Notes: generated from the sequence alone by a model not told the origin. A DNA stretch of 64,000 nucleotides from Rhytidiadelphus loreus (GCA_947034895.1 OX344763.1:22661001-22725000); one strand, 5' to 3'; positions 36,346 to 49,109 are shown, numbered from the stretch's first letter. Made by a program: numbers and translations.

Positions 36346-36961
36346 CTTTGAATCTTTGTTTTGGATACCTTGTTCTCTGAACACCCCACTTTTTCGTTTT
36401 GGTAGGAGGAGAGCTTCTAGTTTTGCAACGATAGGCTTCACCTCGGACGCTTCCGTTTTTTCCTTCTGTCAGGTAGTGTCGGGATTTTGTACTCGCAAGG
36501 CGGGAAGATTGTGTTGTGTCTGAAAACGCTCTTATTGTGCTTCCTTTCGTACTTGAAATGGCAGCGATGGTTCTTTAGGTTGAACCCATGAATGGACTTT
36601 GGCCGACTGATGAATCTTAAGATTTGCGTGCTCAATCAATGTAGACCCCTTTGACGGTCTTTCTGTTTCGGAACACAATCACACAGGGTCGCCATAACCC
36701 GAACAGTGTTTCGACATGTGTGAAAGTGTCTGTGTGTCTAACTTGGTTAGGAACTTTGAAATTTCTGACATCCACTTGGTTTAGGGTTTGTGTAGGAGGA
36801 GGAGCTTCGCCACGCCGTTTTCACGATGTGCTTTGTCGTTGCAGTAGCAGTGGACGATTCGCCAGGTTGAAGCTCCGCCACCTTGAAAAAACACTTAACC
36901 TTGCATTCCCCCGCTCAAACAATGTAGATCCTTCACTTTTTCAAACCACCAAACTCTAACC
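36346..36961 (+). promoter_or_regulatory. Probable 5' leader of the CorA-like gene
   Basis: Balanced composition with an open frame of 102 codons ending at 36959, two bases before the CorA start codon. The frame shows no domain and is best read as an upstream ORF in the leader. The main ATG lies in a strong context (ACCATGG). Confidence 0.4.
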
Positions 36962-39900
36962 ATGGCGTTCACCTCAAGATCCATCTCTCGCATCGTCCCA
37001 GGATCCGACATAGAAACCCTAAACCATGCTTCTTACGACGACGGCCACCGCCTCCACTTCCCTGGTGCCGTCCGCAAATTCGCTTACCAATTTGACGGCC
37101 ATGGCAAATTCGTTAAGAAACCCTGGAACCTCACCTCCAACGCCATATCCGAGGGTTTCTCTTGGTACCACGTCGAGCTTCCTCGTTCTTCGCAAAAGCT
37201 CTCTCTCTCCGCTGAATATCTCATCGACGTCCTCTGCCCTCCTTTAAAGCTCCAAGAGATTCTCGCTCTTGTTTCCAGCGGACCTTTCTGTGGCACAGTC
37301 GAAGGCGCTTTAATCTTTCGTGTCAACTCAGCAGGCCCTTGCGCAAGCAAATTCACGCAACGAATCTCAGCGTTGGTGACGGAGAATCGAGTGATCAGTG
37401 TCTCCCTCGGGAGGCTCCCTAGGTTGGACTTCTCAGGAGGCTCCACGAGCTCGTTGCTGAGTGAAGTGCCGTGTATTGAGCCCAAGGAGGGAGAGGGCGA
37501 AGGGTGGAGTCATTTGGGGAGGACGAAGTATGGGGGGTTTGTGATTCAGGAACACGTGTTGGAGTTTCTCTTGACCAGGAATACGTTGGAAGAGGCGGAG
37601 AATGCGGTGCCGAGGGGAGTGGGGAATTTGTTGGTGCATATTGTGGACACGCATGTGGATCAGTTGCATGAGATTGTGCTGCATTTGGAAACGCAGCTGG
37701 ATGAGGTCGAGAGGGAGATGGATACGGGTGGGTGGTGCTCTTCTTTGACCTCTTTGTTCAATGGAGATTACAGGGCTTCTGAGAGTAGTCGTACTGCAGC
37801 CTGTGATCAGGCTGTTTTTTGCAGTGAATTAGAGTATTGAAACCCTACATTATCACAAGATTGCTTGTGTATCATTGAGAGGCCTCTCTATGGTTAGTTT
37901 GACGTGTCTTGTGTGACAATGCGGAAGAGTCTTGTATGTTTAAGCAAGTGCAGGACATGTTTCCCCTGTTTTCAATGAACCTCCATGAAGATTACAGGTC
38001 TCCTGATAATAGTCACAATCAGCTGAACCTGTCCTGTGATCGGGTTTTTCTCCATTGAAATTCGACTGCTACGAATAGTTTGAAACCCTATATCACAACT
38101 AGATTCCTTGTGTCTCATTGAGAGGGTTCTGTATGGTTAGTTTCACCGTCGGGAGAGCTTGTCATGGGGAAGAGTCTCTCTGTGATGTTGTGTAGAAGGT
38201 GTGCAACCACTCTGATTCTACTGAAAATCGTGTCTCGTGTGACAAACGTTAGAGAGCGTTGTATGTTCAAGCCAGTGCAGGCCATGTTTCACCCTCTTTT
38301 CAATGAACTTCCATTACGATTACAGGTCTTCTGATAGTAATTTTACTCAGCCTGTGATCAGTGTTTCCCAGTGAAATTAGACTGCTTTAAGGAGTTTGAA
38401 ACCCTACATCACAACGAGATTCCTTGTGTCTTAGAGAGAGGATTCTCTATGGTTAGTTCGACCATCGGGAGTGCTTGCCATGCGGAAGAGTCTCTAAGTG
38501 ATGTTGCGTAATAGTTGAGCAACCACTCTGATTTTTACTGAAAATCGTGTCTTGTGTGACAACGTTAGAGAGTGTTGTTGTATGTTTCAATCAAGTGCAG
38601 GACATGTTTCACCCTCTTTTCAATGAACTTCCATGACGATTACAGATCTTCTGATAGTAGTTAGCTATACTCAGCTTAACCTCTCCCGTGAATCGGACAC
38701 TATTTTCTACTAGTGATTTGAACCTTTCCGATTTTTGTGTGCTCCTCTCCTCTCCTCTCCACCAGGTGTCGGTGCAACCAAGAAGCAGATGCTGGACGAC
38801 CGTCGTTTCCCAAAGATGCACTTGAACCTGCAGCGGTTGCTGCAGGTGGTCGCCCACGGCGACCAGGTGTTTCCCCGAGTGAAAGACAAGTGTGCAGGGA
38901 AAGCGTGGTGCTCTTCCGAGGATCTGGCCACTCTGGAGGCTTTGGTGGGCAGGCTGAGGAAGCTGAAGGAGAATGTGGGCTTCATCGTGAGCCGCATCAC
39001 GGCCATTCAAGCTGGGCTGGATAGTTGGCAAGCGGAACAGATCAACCGCAAGCTGTATTATCTCTCGTTTCTGTCCATGATGTTTCTTCCGCTCTCCATT
39101 GTCACTGGAGGTGCGTGGTGGCTGAACTCTCTCATCTCTCTCTCTTTCTTTGGAGTTGGCTTGTTTTGTTTTTTGTTTTTTTTGGGTGCGCTACTAGAAG
39201 ATTCACCTACTGTATTAGAGGTACTGCAAATCTTTGGGTTGGAAATGAGTACAATATAATGACTAATATAGAACTTCAATATTAATATTGCTCACAAACT
39301 CATGTAATTTTGATGCTATTAGTGTGGGGGGGATTAGTTGAATTAAGTTTTGTAGTGGTGCTCTCGTCAGGCTTTTGTTGGTCAATACTCTTGGTTTTTG
39401 GAGTTGCATCCTGGCAATCTTTTAGTCATTGATTTGATCATTCTGTATATCCTTAGAATCTGTCATGTTATGTAACTTATCGGATTGGACAACTTTTGCA
39501 ATTCGAGTTGTGATCACATGTGTGTGCATTCAGAAATCAATCTATTTCCCAAGGCAGGCAGTCTCATTAGAGAGGGTTTTAGAGAGGGTTGAGTGCGCAT
39601 ATAGTTGAGATCTTAGGGTTGCTTTTGGGTACACCTATTTTCACCTCTTTGAAGAGTCATAGTTATTCATATGGTGTCCCAAAAATGCATAAGAAGAGAA
39701 TCTTGAAAAAAAATTCAACTTCCAATAGAAAATTAGGCAATTTAATAATAGGAACAATCTTGAATTACTTATTTGGATAGAATTAGGTGTAGTTACCTTC
39801 ATCAAAGGGTTGTACAATAGTGAATAAAAAGAACTAAAGTAACTATTCCTACACATATTCAACAAATACATGAAATGGACATTGGAACAATTCTTTGATG

Positions 39901-41247
39901 ATTAGTGCATATGGAATGTACAATAATATTAACATCAAAACCCATAGTTCACCTATTAGAAAACTTTGCATACAATATTCAAGTAAGGCATAATTAGTTG
40001 CTTGAAAATCTCCTTTGTAATTGCTAACAAGAATAATAAGAAAATTGGCTAGTTTAATGATAGGAACTACATTCAATGCTTAAGTTGTTCAAATTAGGTG
40101 TAAGACAGACATGCCTATTACCAAGCAAATTTGCTATCTAGTTACCTTGGAGAAGCTATTTTCAACTAGCATGTATTTTTCAAAGTTTGAGAAGTTTGAG
40201 AGAAGTCACTTGTAAGTAGAATTAAGACATTCTAATTCCAACAAGAAAATTAATTTTCTATGATTTTTTCAAATTTTGTTGCAACTAAATTGGTAAAGCG
40301 TAGGTAGACCCATGCTAAACCACACATTGATGTGTCTCCTCCCCAAATGCATTGTCATGATGCTAATAGGTTGCTAAGATTGTGGTAAAGGGTGGGTGAT
40401 TGACGCAAATGGGAGGGTCCAATAGATGTTGGAATTGGTTGATTGATGGCATTGGGTCATTCTACGTGAGCAAATGTTGAAATTGGGTGATTGGTGGCAT
40501 TGGGTTGTTCTACGTGCATAGATTTCGGAATCAAGTGAATTCCATCAATTCCGAAATTGGGTGAATTCCATGCAATGATTGATGGCATTGAATTGTTCTA
40601 TGTGAGTAGATGTTGAAATTGGGTGATTGATGGCATTGGGTTGTTCTACGTGAGTAGATGTTGGAATTGTGTGATTGACAGCATTGGGTTGTTCTACTTT
40701 AATAAATGTTGAAATTGGGTGACTAACAACATTGGGTTGTTCTACCTTAGTAGATGTTAGAATTGGGTGACTGGCGGCATTGAATTGTTCTTAGTAGATG
40801 TTGAAATTAGGTGATTGACTACATTGGGTTGTTTTTCCTTAGTTATAGTAGGAGTGATGAGGAAACACCTATTAAAATTTTCTTCCAATGTAAATGACAT
40901 GTGCGCAGTTTTGGGGGACATGCAAGGGTTGAAATGACTACTTAAAAAAAAACTTGCTTCTAACACTAAATGACGTGTGCGCAGCGTTTGGGATGAACGT
41001 GGGAGGAGTGCCATGGACCATGCAAACCAACCCGAAGATCAGCCACGGGTTCCGGAACGTGATGCTCATCTGCGCTGCCATTGTCCTTCTTCTGCTGGTG
41101 CTCTTTGGAGCCATGCCCTTGTACAATAGTCTCGTCAGTTGGCGCGGTCGAGTTGCGCGCACCCGGGGACTCCGGTCTCACAAGTCCATCCGGTACCGAG
41201 GGGGCAGCAGCAGCCTGCGTCGTCATCCTGCGTACCTTCCCCTTTGA
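36962..41247 (+). CDS. CorA-like divalent metal transporter (plant GMN family)
   Basis: Predicted membrane transporter of Mg2+ or another divalent metal, of the CorA superfamily branch called CorA-like/zinc transporter-like in plants (Arabidopsis At1g29830/At2g42950 type). Three exons: 36962-37727, 38766-39110, 40985-41247, GT-AG and in frame; 457 residues. The N-terminal two thirds is soluble, with the acidic amphipathic segment HIVDTHVDQLHEIVLHLETQ before intron 1 corresponding to the CorA stalk helix. The C-terminus has two membrane helices, SFLSMMFLPLSIVTG and MLICAAIVLLLLVLFGAMPL. The signature GMN is at 373-375 after the first helix. The tail is basic and Arg/Ser-rich. Intron 2 falls just before the GMN. 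Substrate and membrane are not determined by the sequence. Confidence 0.9.
37760..38690. repeat. ~320-bp tandem repeat, about three copies, in CorA-like intron 1
   Basis: Marker words recur in order: TTTTCAATGAAC at about 37969, 38297 and 38617; GATTACAG just after each; GAAACCCTA at 37839, 38082 and 38398; GGAAGAGTCT at 37922, 38168 and 38486. The spacing is about 320-328 bp for the last copies; the first lacks about 75 bp around the CAACCACTCTGATT segment. The array fills nearly the whole intron and its first unit abuts exon 1, so the GATTACAGG unit start resembles a once-exonic edge. Confidence 0.85.
40427..40840. repeat. 48-bp minisatellite, about eight units, in CorA-like intron 2
   Basis: Units of about 48 bp built on TTGAAATTGGGTGATTG, GCATTGGGTTGTTCTAC and GTAGATG repeat with point changes. 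The array is interrupted at about 40524-40590 by a segment containing a GGAATCAAGTGAATTCC / GGTGAATTCC palindrome. Confidence 0.9.
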
Positions 41248-41574
41248 AGAATGATTAGTGACAGAGCCATTGCTCTCCCATTATGTTACATTCTTGTGTG
41301 TGCTAGTTCGGATTTTGGCTGTGCTCTCTTGGGGCATGGCGTGGCATGGCATGGCGGCATCATTTAATGAAAAGATTGATGGAGCTGGGTTTTTTTTTGG
41401 GGTGATTGAATTATGTGTCCATGTCTGTTAACATTGTTTACTAATGAGGCTAGGGTTCCTTTTGCATTCTTGAAAAGGGGATCCCTACAATGATCAAAAA
41501 TTATGTTATTGATGGCTCTTCAGCCCAACATCAATCCTTGAATTCATTGAATGGCACTCCTAGGCATCGAGAGA

Positions 41575-41780
41575 GGCATAATATCTTTCTAGTGTGGAGA
41601 GGACCATTGCTTGGTTATACGATGTTATGTTTGTTGCACCTGGGTTGGTATGGGCTTGATGATTGTTTTTTGGGAAGCATAATACCTTCCCAGCATGGAG
41701 AGGACCATTGCTTGGTTATATGATGTTATGTTTGTTGCAACTGGGTTGGTATGGGCTTGATGATTGTTTTTTTTGGGTGC
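41575..41780. repeat. ~101-bp tandem duplication downstream of the CorA-like gene
   Basis: Two near-identical units (about 41577 and 41678) each contain GGAGAGGACCATTGCTTGG and GGGTTGGTATGGGCTTGATG. They lie 330-530 bp after the stop codon, possibly in the 3' UTR. Confidence 0.9.
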
Positions 41781-42605
41781 GGGGCAGCGTGACTTGGATG
41801 GGGGTTGTTGTACATTCTCTACCGAAAAAGGGTGTTGTTTTTGACAGTTTTTTGGTAGGTTTACATTGCAGAAAATTGGAATGTCACTCGTAACGTTATT
41901 TCGTATTGAAGAACAGTTCTCCGAGCAGAAATGAGTTTGCATGATAAGGATGAACACATTGAAACTTAGATTTCAGATTGCAAGGTTCCACCTCTAGAAT
42001 TGCCATGGCAAATGCCGCTGATGTAAACTGTTCTTCCGAAAATGCAATGTAAAACTTGTGAGTTCAACACGTTACGTAAGATGATGTGTTCATACCGATA
42101 GTTGTCATATTTGTAAAAATGACAGTATTTCATAGAATTTGGCACTTTTTCAGTGCACATCTAGAACCTCGAATCCAGACAAGACCTAGTTTTTGAATTT
42201 GATGAAAGTGAGTATCCATCTAGCTGTGGAAACATAAAGCAGAAATTTGCTGTGAGAGATTTGGAGTTCGTGAAAAGAGACTTTATCCTTTCAGAAATAT
42301 GATCTATAAACGAAGTGGACAACATTCATTCTCCTTGAATGTTTACATTTGAATGAGATCGAATCCCTCCACAACTGGGTAATTGCACATGCATGAATAC
42401 CATAGACGTTCACAAAAAGCATCTGTGGTTAATTACGAACTCAAGGCATCACCAGATGCAAATCCACTCAAACTGACATGAAGCGGAGATTTTTGTGTCC
42501 TGGGTTCGAACTTCCTTCGACTAGTAAACCGCTCACCCTGGTTTGGAAGATTGTGTCCACATTTGTTTTTTCTACGAGTTTAAAACCGCCTACTCTGATC
42601 GAGAT
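41781..42605. other. Convergent intergenic region between CorA-like and ELIP
   Basis: Both genes end into this stretch, so it should hold two 3' UTRs. No other gene or repeat is supported. Confidence 0.45.
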
Positions 42606-44431
42606 TTATACAAGCGGGCTACCCTTCACAAACTCTGTGATTGCAAGAGAAATGAGTCCAATCATTGCAAATCGTCCATTCCATTTCTCGGCAGTAGAGG
42701 AGAATATAGGCTTGGACTTTGACTCCGCTGTCACGCCCTTAAACATAGGAACAAGAGACGCAGCGGTGAAAATCGCAGCTACGACAATGAACCACTGGAC
42801 GCCTCCGAATCCAATTTGAGTGGCGAGGTCCTCTCCTGTAAAGAGTTCGACTGCCAAAGCTGTCGTAAATCCGAGCATAGCCAGGCGTCCATTGATGGTC
42901 TCTGGAGCAGGACCCGCGAAGGAAAACACATCGAAGAAGTTTGTACTCACCTGTTCAAAATTTGAGACCGACAATTATAAGGAACGTCGAAAACATTTGA
43001 CACTTTCTGAATGAAAAAAAACAATATTTAATAGCTAGATCATTATAGGTAGACAGTTTAATTTTGAAATAAGCAAGCATGAATTATTCTCTCACCACAA
43101 CAGCGTTAGAAAATCGCAAATCATTAGCTTCTGCTCCAAAAAAACGTCAGGTTCGTTACATTGGCGGTATTCCAATACTTTGAGCGTTCTGAAACATAAA
43201 TCCATACCAATCCTAGATTTCGACCTTTATGCATATACATAAACGTCACAATTTTTGACTCTGGAATTATGCCAATTTAACGTAATTGACCATGAAATTA
43301 ATTGACGTACCTTGGGCTTCACTGGCGATGGAGGACTGATAGGCAACGGAGTCGCCGTGGTAGGCGTGACTGGAGTTGTGGGAGTCGCTGCAGTCTCAGG
43401 TTTACTCTGTTCAGGCTGCACCCATACATGTCAAAAACGTCAGTGTGAAAAAACCTTGAGCCTACATTGATGGTAAGCAATGAATAGAGCGACCATATAC
43501 ATGAACCTGAATCTAGAATATGGCGTCTACCTTAGCAGGCAAGATTTTGGCAAAATTCCAGAGCCAAAAATTGTGACGCCAAACAATTTTATTTCCATCA
43601 AACAAACAACATTGAAAGAGCTGATCAGGAATAGTCCACGCAGAAGCAAACTCTCTCTGACACATGTACAGGTTATAACTTAGAACACTATTCTGCTTCA
43701 CGTACAACGTAAACCATGAAAAAAACAAAATTAATAGTATTTCTGATCACACCTGCCACCACCACACTGAAAACAAGTACACACAAACTTATGCCATTAA
43801 TTTTAAGTTCGCCAAGCACATCGCTGATTCACGTCAATACGATTACTTAAAGGAACCGCAGAACAAACTAAGTTTCAATGCTATATAGTGCACCTAGCTT
43901 ATCACACATACGTACTTCGTGAGAAATTAATTAGTAAGCTAGCCTGAATTTGTCACTTATCTAAATACATTACTTAGACTTAAAATTTTTATTCTCGTAC
44001 AATACAAACCTCGTCATAAGTGGAAAAATTCTATAATAAATTCCTGATCACGTACACCTTCAGCAAGCACACAAACTGATACAAATATATGGCATGCTCA
44101 AATATTTTTATACATATTGAGCAGCTAGCGCATCACACGTATGTACAGTACTTCGTGCAAAAATGGATAAACAAAGTATTACTGATCACACCTACGTACC
44201 ACGAACCATTACACACACTGACAACAAGCTAGCACAATTAATCATTTGCCATTGTATGTATATTTGAATTACCTCAGCCATGCACCTCGTCGACCTCGAC
44301 AGACGAGAGGTCTGTACCAAGCGACTTCCCCCCTGAACCAAAGAAACACTGCAAATGCTTCTCACACGCACAGAAGACATCACCGCGCTAGTTGACGCGG
44401 CCATTGTCATTGCTCCAACCGTCAATGCCAT
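42606..44431 (-). CDS. ELIP: Early light-induced protein (ELIP), chloroplast
   Basis: Stress-induced thylakoid protein of the LHC superfamily that binds pigment transiently and protects photosystems under high light. Three exons (minus): 44431-44273, 43415-43311, 42950-42606; GT-AG, in frame; 202 residues, within the ELIP range. Residues 1-50 are Ser/Val/Arg-rich without acidic residues, a plastid transit peptide. Exon 2 encodes a Pro/Thr linker (54-88). Exon 3 encodes three membrane helices; helices 1 and 3 carry the chlorophyll-binding motifs ETINGRLAMLGF (105-116) and EKWNGRFAMIGL (176-187), and the FAGPAPE entry and ASLVPMFKG are typical of ELIPs. An in-frame ATG further upstream (44530) exists, but the 44431 start gives a proper transit peptide. 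Intact. Confidence 0.93.
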
Positions 44432-44589
44432 TTCCAACACCAAAGGATCGGATGACGTACTCCGCCGGTTCAAATGCAGACTTAAATTATACCGCAACAA
44501 GCAGAAAATTCTCCTCGTCAAAATAAACACCTCCGGAAACAGAAAGAAAAACTCGCTAACTTAATAGAACTCTTCCGCAGGGATCTCGG

Positions 44590-44830
44590 AATGCATGAGC
44601 ACCAAGATATATTGAATGGAGCTGCAGTGCACAAGTTTGTAGAGTGACGACTATCGCTGGAACAGAGAGAGGGCGGGCTTTTTGTCGCGGGCAGAGAGGG
44701 CAGGGTGAAAGTTACCCTGTGGCCAGTGGTTTGATGAAAGGGACCCGGGCAGAAGGAAAATATCAGTCTAGGGCAGCTCTGTCGGGTTCATGAGGCTGCA
44801 GGGGACGTGGAGGATTGTTGGCCGTTCGTG
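44590..44830 (-). promoter_or_regulatory. ELIP promoter region with TATA-like and ACGTGG core
   Basis: About 175 nt upstream of the ELIP ATG the minus strand reads CAATATATC (44615-44607), a possible TATA box. A GACGTGG core (about 44813-44819, plus strand) resembles the G-box/ABRE sites common in light- and stress-induced genes. Position-based inference only. Confidence 0.35.
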
Positions 44831-44899
44831 ATGGAGATGGGAATCGACGGTGAGGGATAGCCCCTTGCAGACAAGAGCTTGCTGGACTTGACATTCGCC

Positions 44900-45239
44900 T
44901 ATCGATTGTTCAGAGAGGTTCATTTTGTTAATGGTATTGTAAAATGAAGTGGTGATTCAATTACTGTAGCGCATAGTAACAACACTAATTATTTGGGCAA
45001 ATTATGTGATATTGTAAGGGGTAAATATGGTAACAACGCTTGCATGCGAGCATGGAAATGCAAGACTATGAGCCTTGAGCATATGTATAAGTACAACCAT
45101 TGAAGGTGTTTATAGTATAAATACCTATAATATAGGTATTTATAACATAGGTATACTATAATCATGGAAGGTTTCTATAATATAGACACCTATAATATAA
45201 ATGTATAGGCTTCTATGCTCATATGCTGATGATTTTAGG
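44900..45239. repeat. AT-rich stretch with dispersed repeat shared with 3370-3490
   Basis: 45035-45180 holds the ATGAGCCTTGAGCATATG / TATAAGTA repeat seen at 3370-3490. It is followed by a locally reiterated CCTATAATATA motif (45120-45210). Confidence 0.5.
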
Positions 45240-46700
45240 CTCATATAATAGCAACCGTGGCAAATATGGCAATTTAGAGTGATCACAAGAACCCATCTTT
45301 ATCCTTTCTTTTTGTCCCCTTAGCCTTAGACAAGTGGTTTCTCACCTATAACTTTTGTGTTGTATGTCTAATTCAAAAGAACTTTTGAAATAAAGGTATA
45401 TGTGATAGTTGTAGACATTGAGTAAATTTTTCTACTTTTTAAAAACTATCTTACTATTTTAAAATAAATCCCAATTGGATGTCTACTTTGCCATTTTGGT
45501 GTTTTCTAGTCTTATTGTCAACCTAGAAATGCCAATTTGAAGGTCAAGATTAGAATTTGAGGTTTTCTACTAAAGTTACACAAGTTGACAAAGAGATTTT
45601 CTAAAAATAGTAAATTGTCCACTTTACACATGTGCTCAAATTGCATAGAACACAATTTTTTTCCCCCAAGATGGCAATGGTTGAGAAGGAGCACCCTTCG
45701 AGTTAGGGAAAATGTCCAATTTTTAGTTTAGATTTTTCATTTTTCCTCTAATTTAAAAAAATAAAAATGTCCGCAATCCAATTTTCAAAACATTGTAGTT
45801 ATTGTTTGTGATTTAGGTCTGTATATTAGTTTATAGTATTATATAGTATTGCTCAATTGAATTCAATTGTATAATTAGGATCCAATAATTGTTCAAATGT
45901 TTACACTTCAATGTCTAATCAAAGTCATTTAAAGGATACAAGGCATGTCTTTAAGGAATCTGCAAAAAAATGGATAGAACAAAAGGATCGTTGCAAGAAA
46001 CACCTGTCGATTTGGGCTCAAGCGGCCATAGTACTGGAATACTATGAACTTTTGGAATAAATTTTTTTGGGAATAAAATATGGATAATTTGTAAAGCATT
46101 CTAAAAGGTATGAGAGTGAAAATTCAAGACAAAAAAAAATTATCTCTAAAAGTTATACATACTCAAAGAGTGATGGAAAATACCATGAAATAGACACTTT
46201 GGAATTTTATTTTTAGAAAATATTTTAAAAAAAAATTTAATTTTAAAAAAGCTATTTTTCCTAACTTAGAGATTCTACTTCTCAACCACTTTTATCTTTG
46301 AAAAAATAAAATTGTGTTCTCTGCACCTTGTGCAAAGGTAGTGCACTTTGAGCACATGTGGAGGGTGGACTGTTTACTATTTTTAGAAATCCTTCGATGA
46401 GATTGTGTAACTTTAGTATAAGTCTTTTTATACCAATTTTGAGCTTCAAATTCTTATTTTTGAGTCAAAAATATTACTACAAACCTCCAAAATGGCCAAG
46501 GTAGACATCCAATTGGGGTCTGTTTAAAAATAGTGAAACAATTTTTTTAAATCCCCCAAAAATACTCAACATCTTAAGCTACCACATGTACCTTCACTTC
46601 AAATTTCATGGAAAACGGACAAATGATACAAAAGTTATGAGCAAAAAACTACATGTCCAAAGTCAAGAGGACAGAAAATAGGACAAGTGTTTCTTGCAAT
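45240..46700. repeat. Large foldback, ~450-bp imperfect arms
   Basis: Arm 1 (about 45240-45780) and arm 2 (about 46225-46700) match as reverse complements. Collinear landmarks include CATAACTTTTGTAT/CTATAACTTTTGTGT, CCCAATTGGATGTCTAC, ACTAAAGTTACACAA, TTCTAAAAATAGTAAA, CACATGTGCTCAAA and AGAACACAATTTT. The spacer is about 450 bp and includes a GC-richer spot near 46010. No transposase. It could be a Foldback-type element or an inverted duplication. Confidence 0.75.
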
Positions 46701-46858
46701 CACCCAAAACAATTTTTAAATGTTCTAAATAGTACAACATAGTACTAGTAGTAGTGTCAACATTGTTCACAAAATCAAACTTTTTGAGACAAAAATGTGA
46801 ATTGTTTATTGCAATCATGACTTTCATATTTATGTCATATAATATCATCAAAGCATCT

Positions 46859-47177
46859 GTACCACTATTCTTTGAACATGATTTATCAAAGTTCATATCA
46901 TGTTTGTTCAATTGTTCATAGCGAGAGCAATAAATAGTTTCTTCTTTTGGTAATCTCAACTTAAAATAGCCTTGATTCAGAATCAACTAGTTAAAGATCC
47001 ACCTTTGGTCACTAGTAGAAAATTTTGTACCACCATTCTTTGAACATGATCTATCAAAGTTCATATCATGTTTGTTCAACTATTCATAGCGAGAGCAATA
47101 AATAGTTTCTTCTTTTGGTAATCTCAACTTAAAATAGCCTTGATTCAGGATCAACTAGTTAAAGATCCACCTTTGGT
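46859..47177. repeat. ~151-bp direct repeat, two near-identical copies
   Basis: 46859-47009 and 47027-47177 differ at only a handful of positions. On the minus strand the first copy lies in a 107-codon open frame without recognised domains; the high identity means a recent duplication. No function assigned. Confidence 0.9.
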
Positions 47178-49109
47178 ACGTGTGTATTCAAAATATGCAC
47201 CAAGGGTCTTGACCTTGGTGTATGTAGAGCCTCATTTGAAGAGCCTACAATAAGTTTTTTCTTTCCCGAGTGAATGGTGCAATAGTATTTTAAGCCCAAA
47301 TGTGCCACATATCATTGTAGCCAAGTATTGAGGGATGCGGTGTAGATGCTCTAAGAACATTTGTATTATTACACTTCAAAAGTCACATGCCAAATGTATG
47401 ATGGAGGGCTCAACAAATGCAATTTGGGTGCATAGTTTAGGGAATTCCTACCATGACATTCAAGATTGGCTTGCTAAGTTTAATTTGCTAGTAAGCCCCT
47501 AGTCATGAAATGCTACAATAGTAGTTACTTGCGTAGTTGGTAGTGCTTAATTGGCCTTGTACTTGGAGCAACAAGTTACGCTTGTCTCAACCACATCTAA
47601 TTCAATTAACCTCTAAATTCCCAGTGTTGCCTAAATGGATTTGTATAGGCTCTTATGGTCTCCATTTTTGTTGTAACTTTTCAAAAAAAATTTAGAAGTT
47701 AGAAAAATACATTAGGTTCTTGGGAATATAATTTTTATTTCAATTGGTGTTTGAGAGCAAAAGGTATGCCACCTTTAGCTCTAAAACAAAATTTGTTAGG
47801 TTGCACAAAAAAAATCACAAAAAGTCAAAATCAAATTTTTTTCATAGAAAGTTCTTTTTGTCTACTTGAAGATATTTGACTCATTTTTTTTTGGATTAGT
47901 GATGAGAAGGTTATGGACAATCTTGTTTTGGGAGCCATTTGAGGATCTACTTGAAGAAAATAACTTGTAGGATTTATTTATTGAGATAAATTTTTTCAAT
48001 TTAAAAAAAAAAATGCTCAGTATGGTTTATTTAGCTTGCTAGAATAATCTCACCATTCGGATTGGTGATTTTCAATTCCATCTTAGAGCTATTAACAATT
48101 TAGTTTTTCTTTCGATTTTGTATCTGCTTCTGCTTCACAATTTTTAAAGAATGACAATCAATTATCTTTTTTTTCAATATTTTTCTTAGATTTTCAACTC
48201 AATTCTTCAACATAAAAAATCAGAAATTCAAAATGTTCAATGCAAAAATTTTAAGCTAAGAAGATTCAAAGAATTTCAAATCTAACTAGGTAAGGTGTAA
48301 AAAATCCAAATTTCTTCACTTCAAATGCAAATATATTGTAATCTACATGGTCAAAGTTTTCAAAATTTCTTCCACACATTTCTATACTAGTCTATTACAA
48401 GATCCTACAGTTAGATATGCAAATAAAACAATTTCTAATGTCTTTAGCACATTGTAAGAGAAATGACAATTCTGAGTGGTTTTTGATGAAAAAAATGCCT
48501 TGGAAGTTTATGGGTTAAGAAGCTAATTCAAGAAAATGATATCTGATATTAAGGTGCATTGTGAAGTTGCAAGGGTGTGTGAGCATAGGATTTCAAACCA
48601 ATGGTTGGAGAGAACCACTGATTAATTAATTATTAGCTAGTGGAATTAGAGAATCCTCTAGTGAAAAAATAATAAAATTTCTATTTGGAGTATAAAGTAG
48701 AGAAAAATCTGGATTCAATACTTGAAAAAACGGTTCTATATGGGAATAATAGAACAAAAGCTAATTAAATTAAAAAATATCTTCAACATTGTTTTGAACA
48801 CCAAATATGAAGAGAGGACTCAAATTTTGTCTCTTGCATTACATGTTTTTTAGCTACATTAGAGGGTCGTTTCAGGTTGGTTCTCCATGTTGGGAACCAG
48901 TCACTACTAGTCAGAATTTAAAATTCTCTCTCTCTCTCTCTATATATAAATTATTATTAATATTATCTGAATTGATAGTCGCTCAGCGACATCAGCTTGT
49001 TGTTGTGGCCAAGTTCTCATAGTCTAGGAACTTGGGGGAACTTATAGCCTTATAAACCAGTTGAATCCCATCTAATGGAAAATCTCTACTAAGGCTTGAA
49101 AAGGTGAGA
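47178..49109. other. Intergenic, repeat-derived AT-rich DNA
   Basis: No gene. About 48015-48120 matches the reverse complement of about 52175-52270 (AACAATTTAGTTTTTCTTTC and CTAGAATAATCTCACC blocks), so it belongs to a dispersed family. A CT microsatellite lies at 48927-48940. Confidence 0.45.

Noticed and set aside
36651..36959. 102-codon frame just before the CorA-like start
   Set aside because: No recognisable protein; position fits a 5' leader, so not called as a gene.
42490..42520. tRNA-like B-box (GGGTTCGAACTT)
   Set aside because: No A-box, acceptor stem or cloverleaf can be built around it.
44432..44530. Upstream in-frame ATG for ELIP
   Set aside because: It would add a hydrophobic/basic stretch not seen in ELIP transit peptides; the ATG at 44431 gives a normal plastid N-terminus.
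46663..46986. 107-codon minus-strand frame
   Set aside because: Coincides with a duplicated repeat and an arm of the foldback; no domain and the second copy is not open in the same way.
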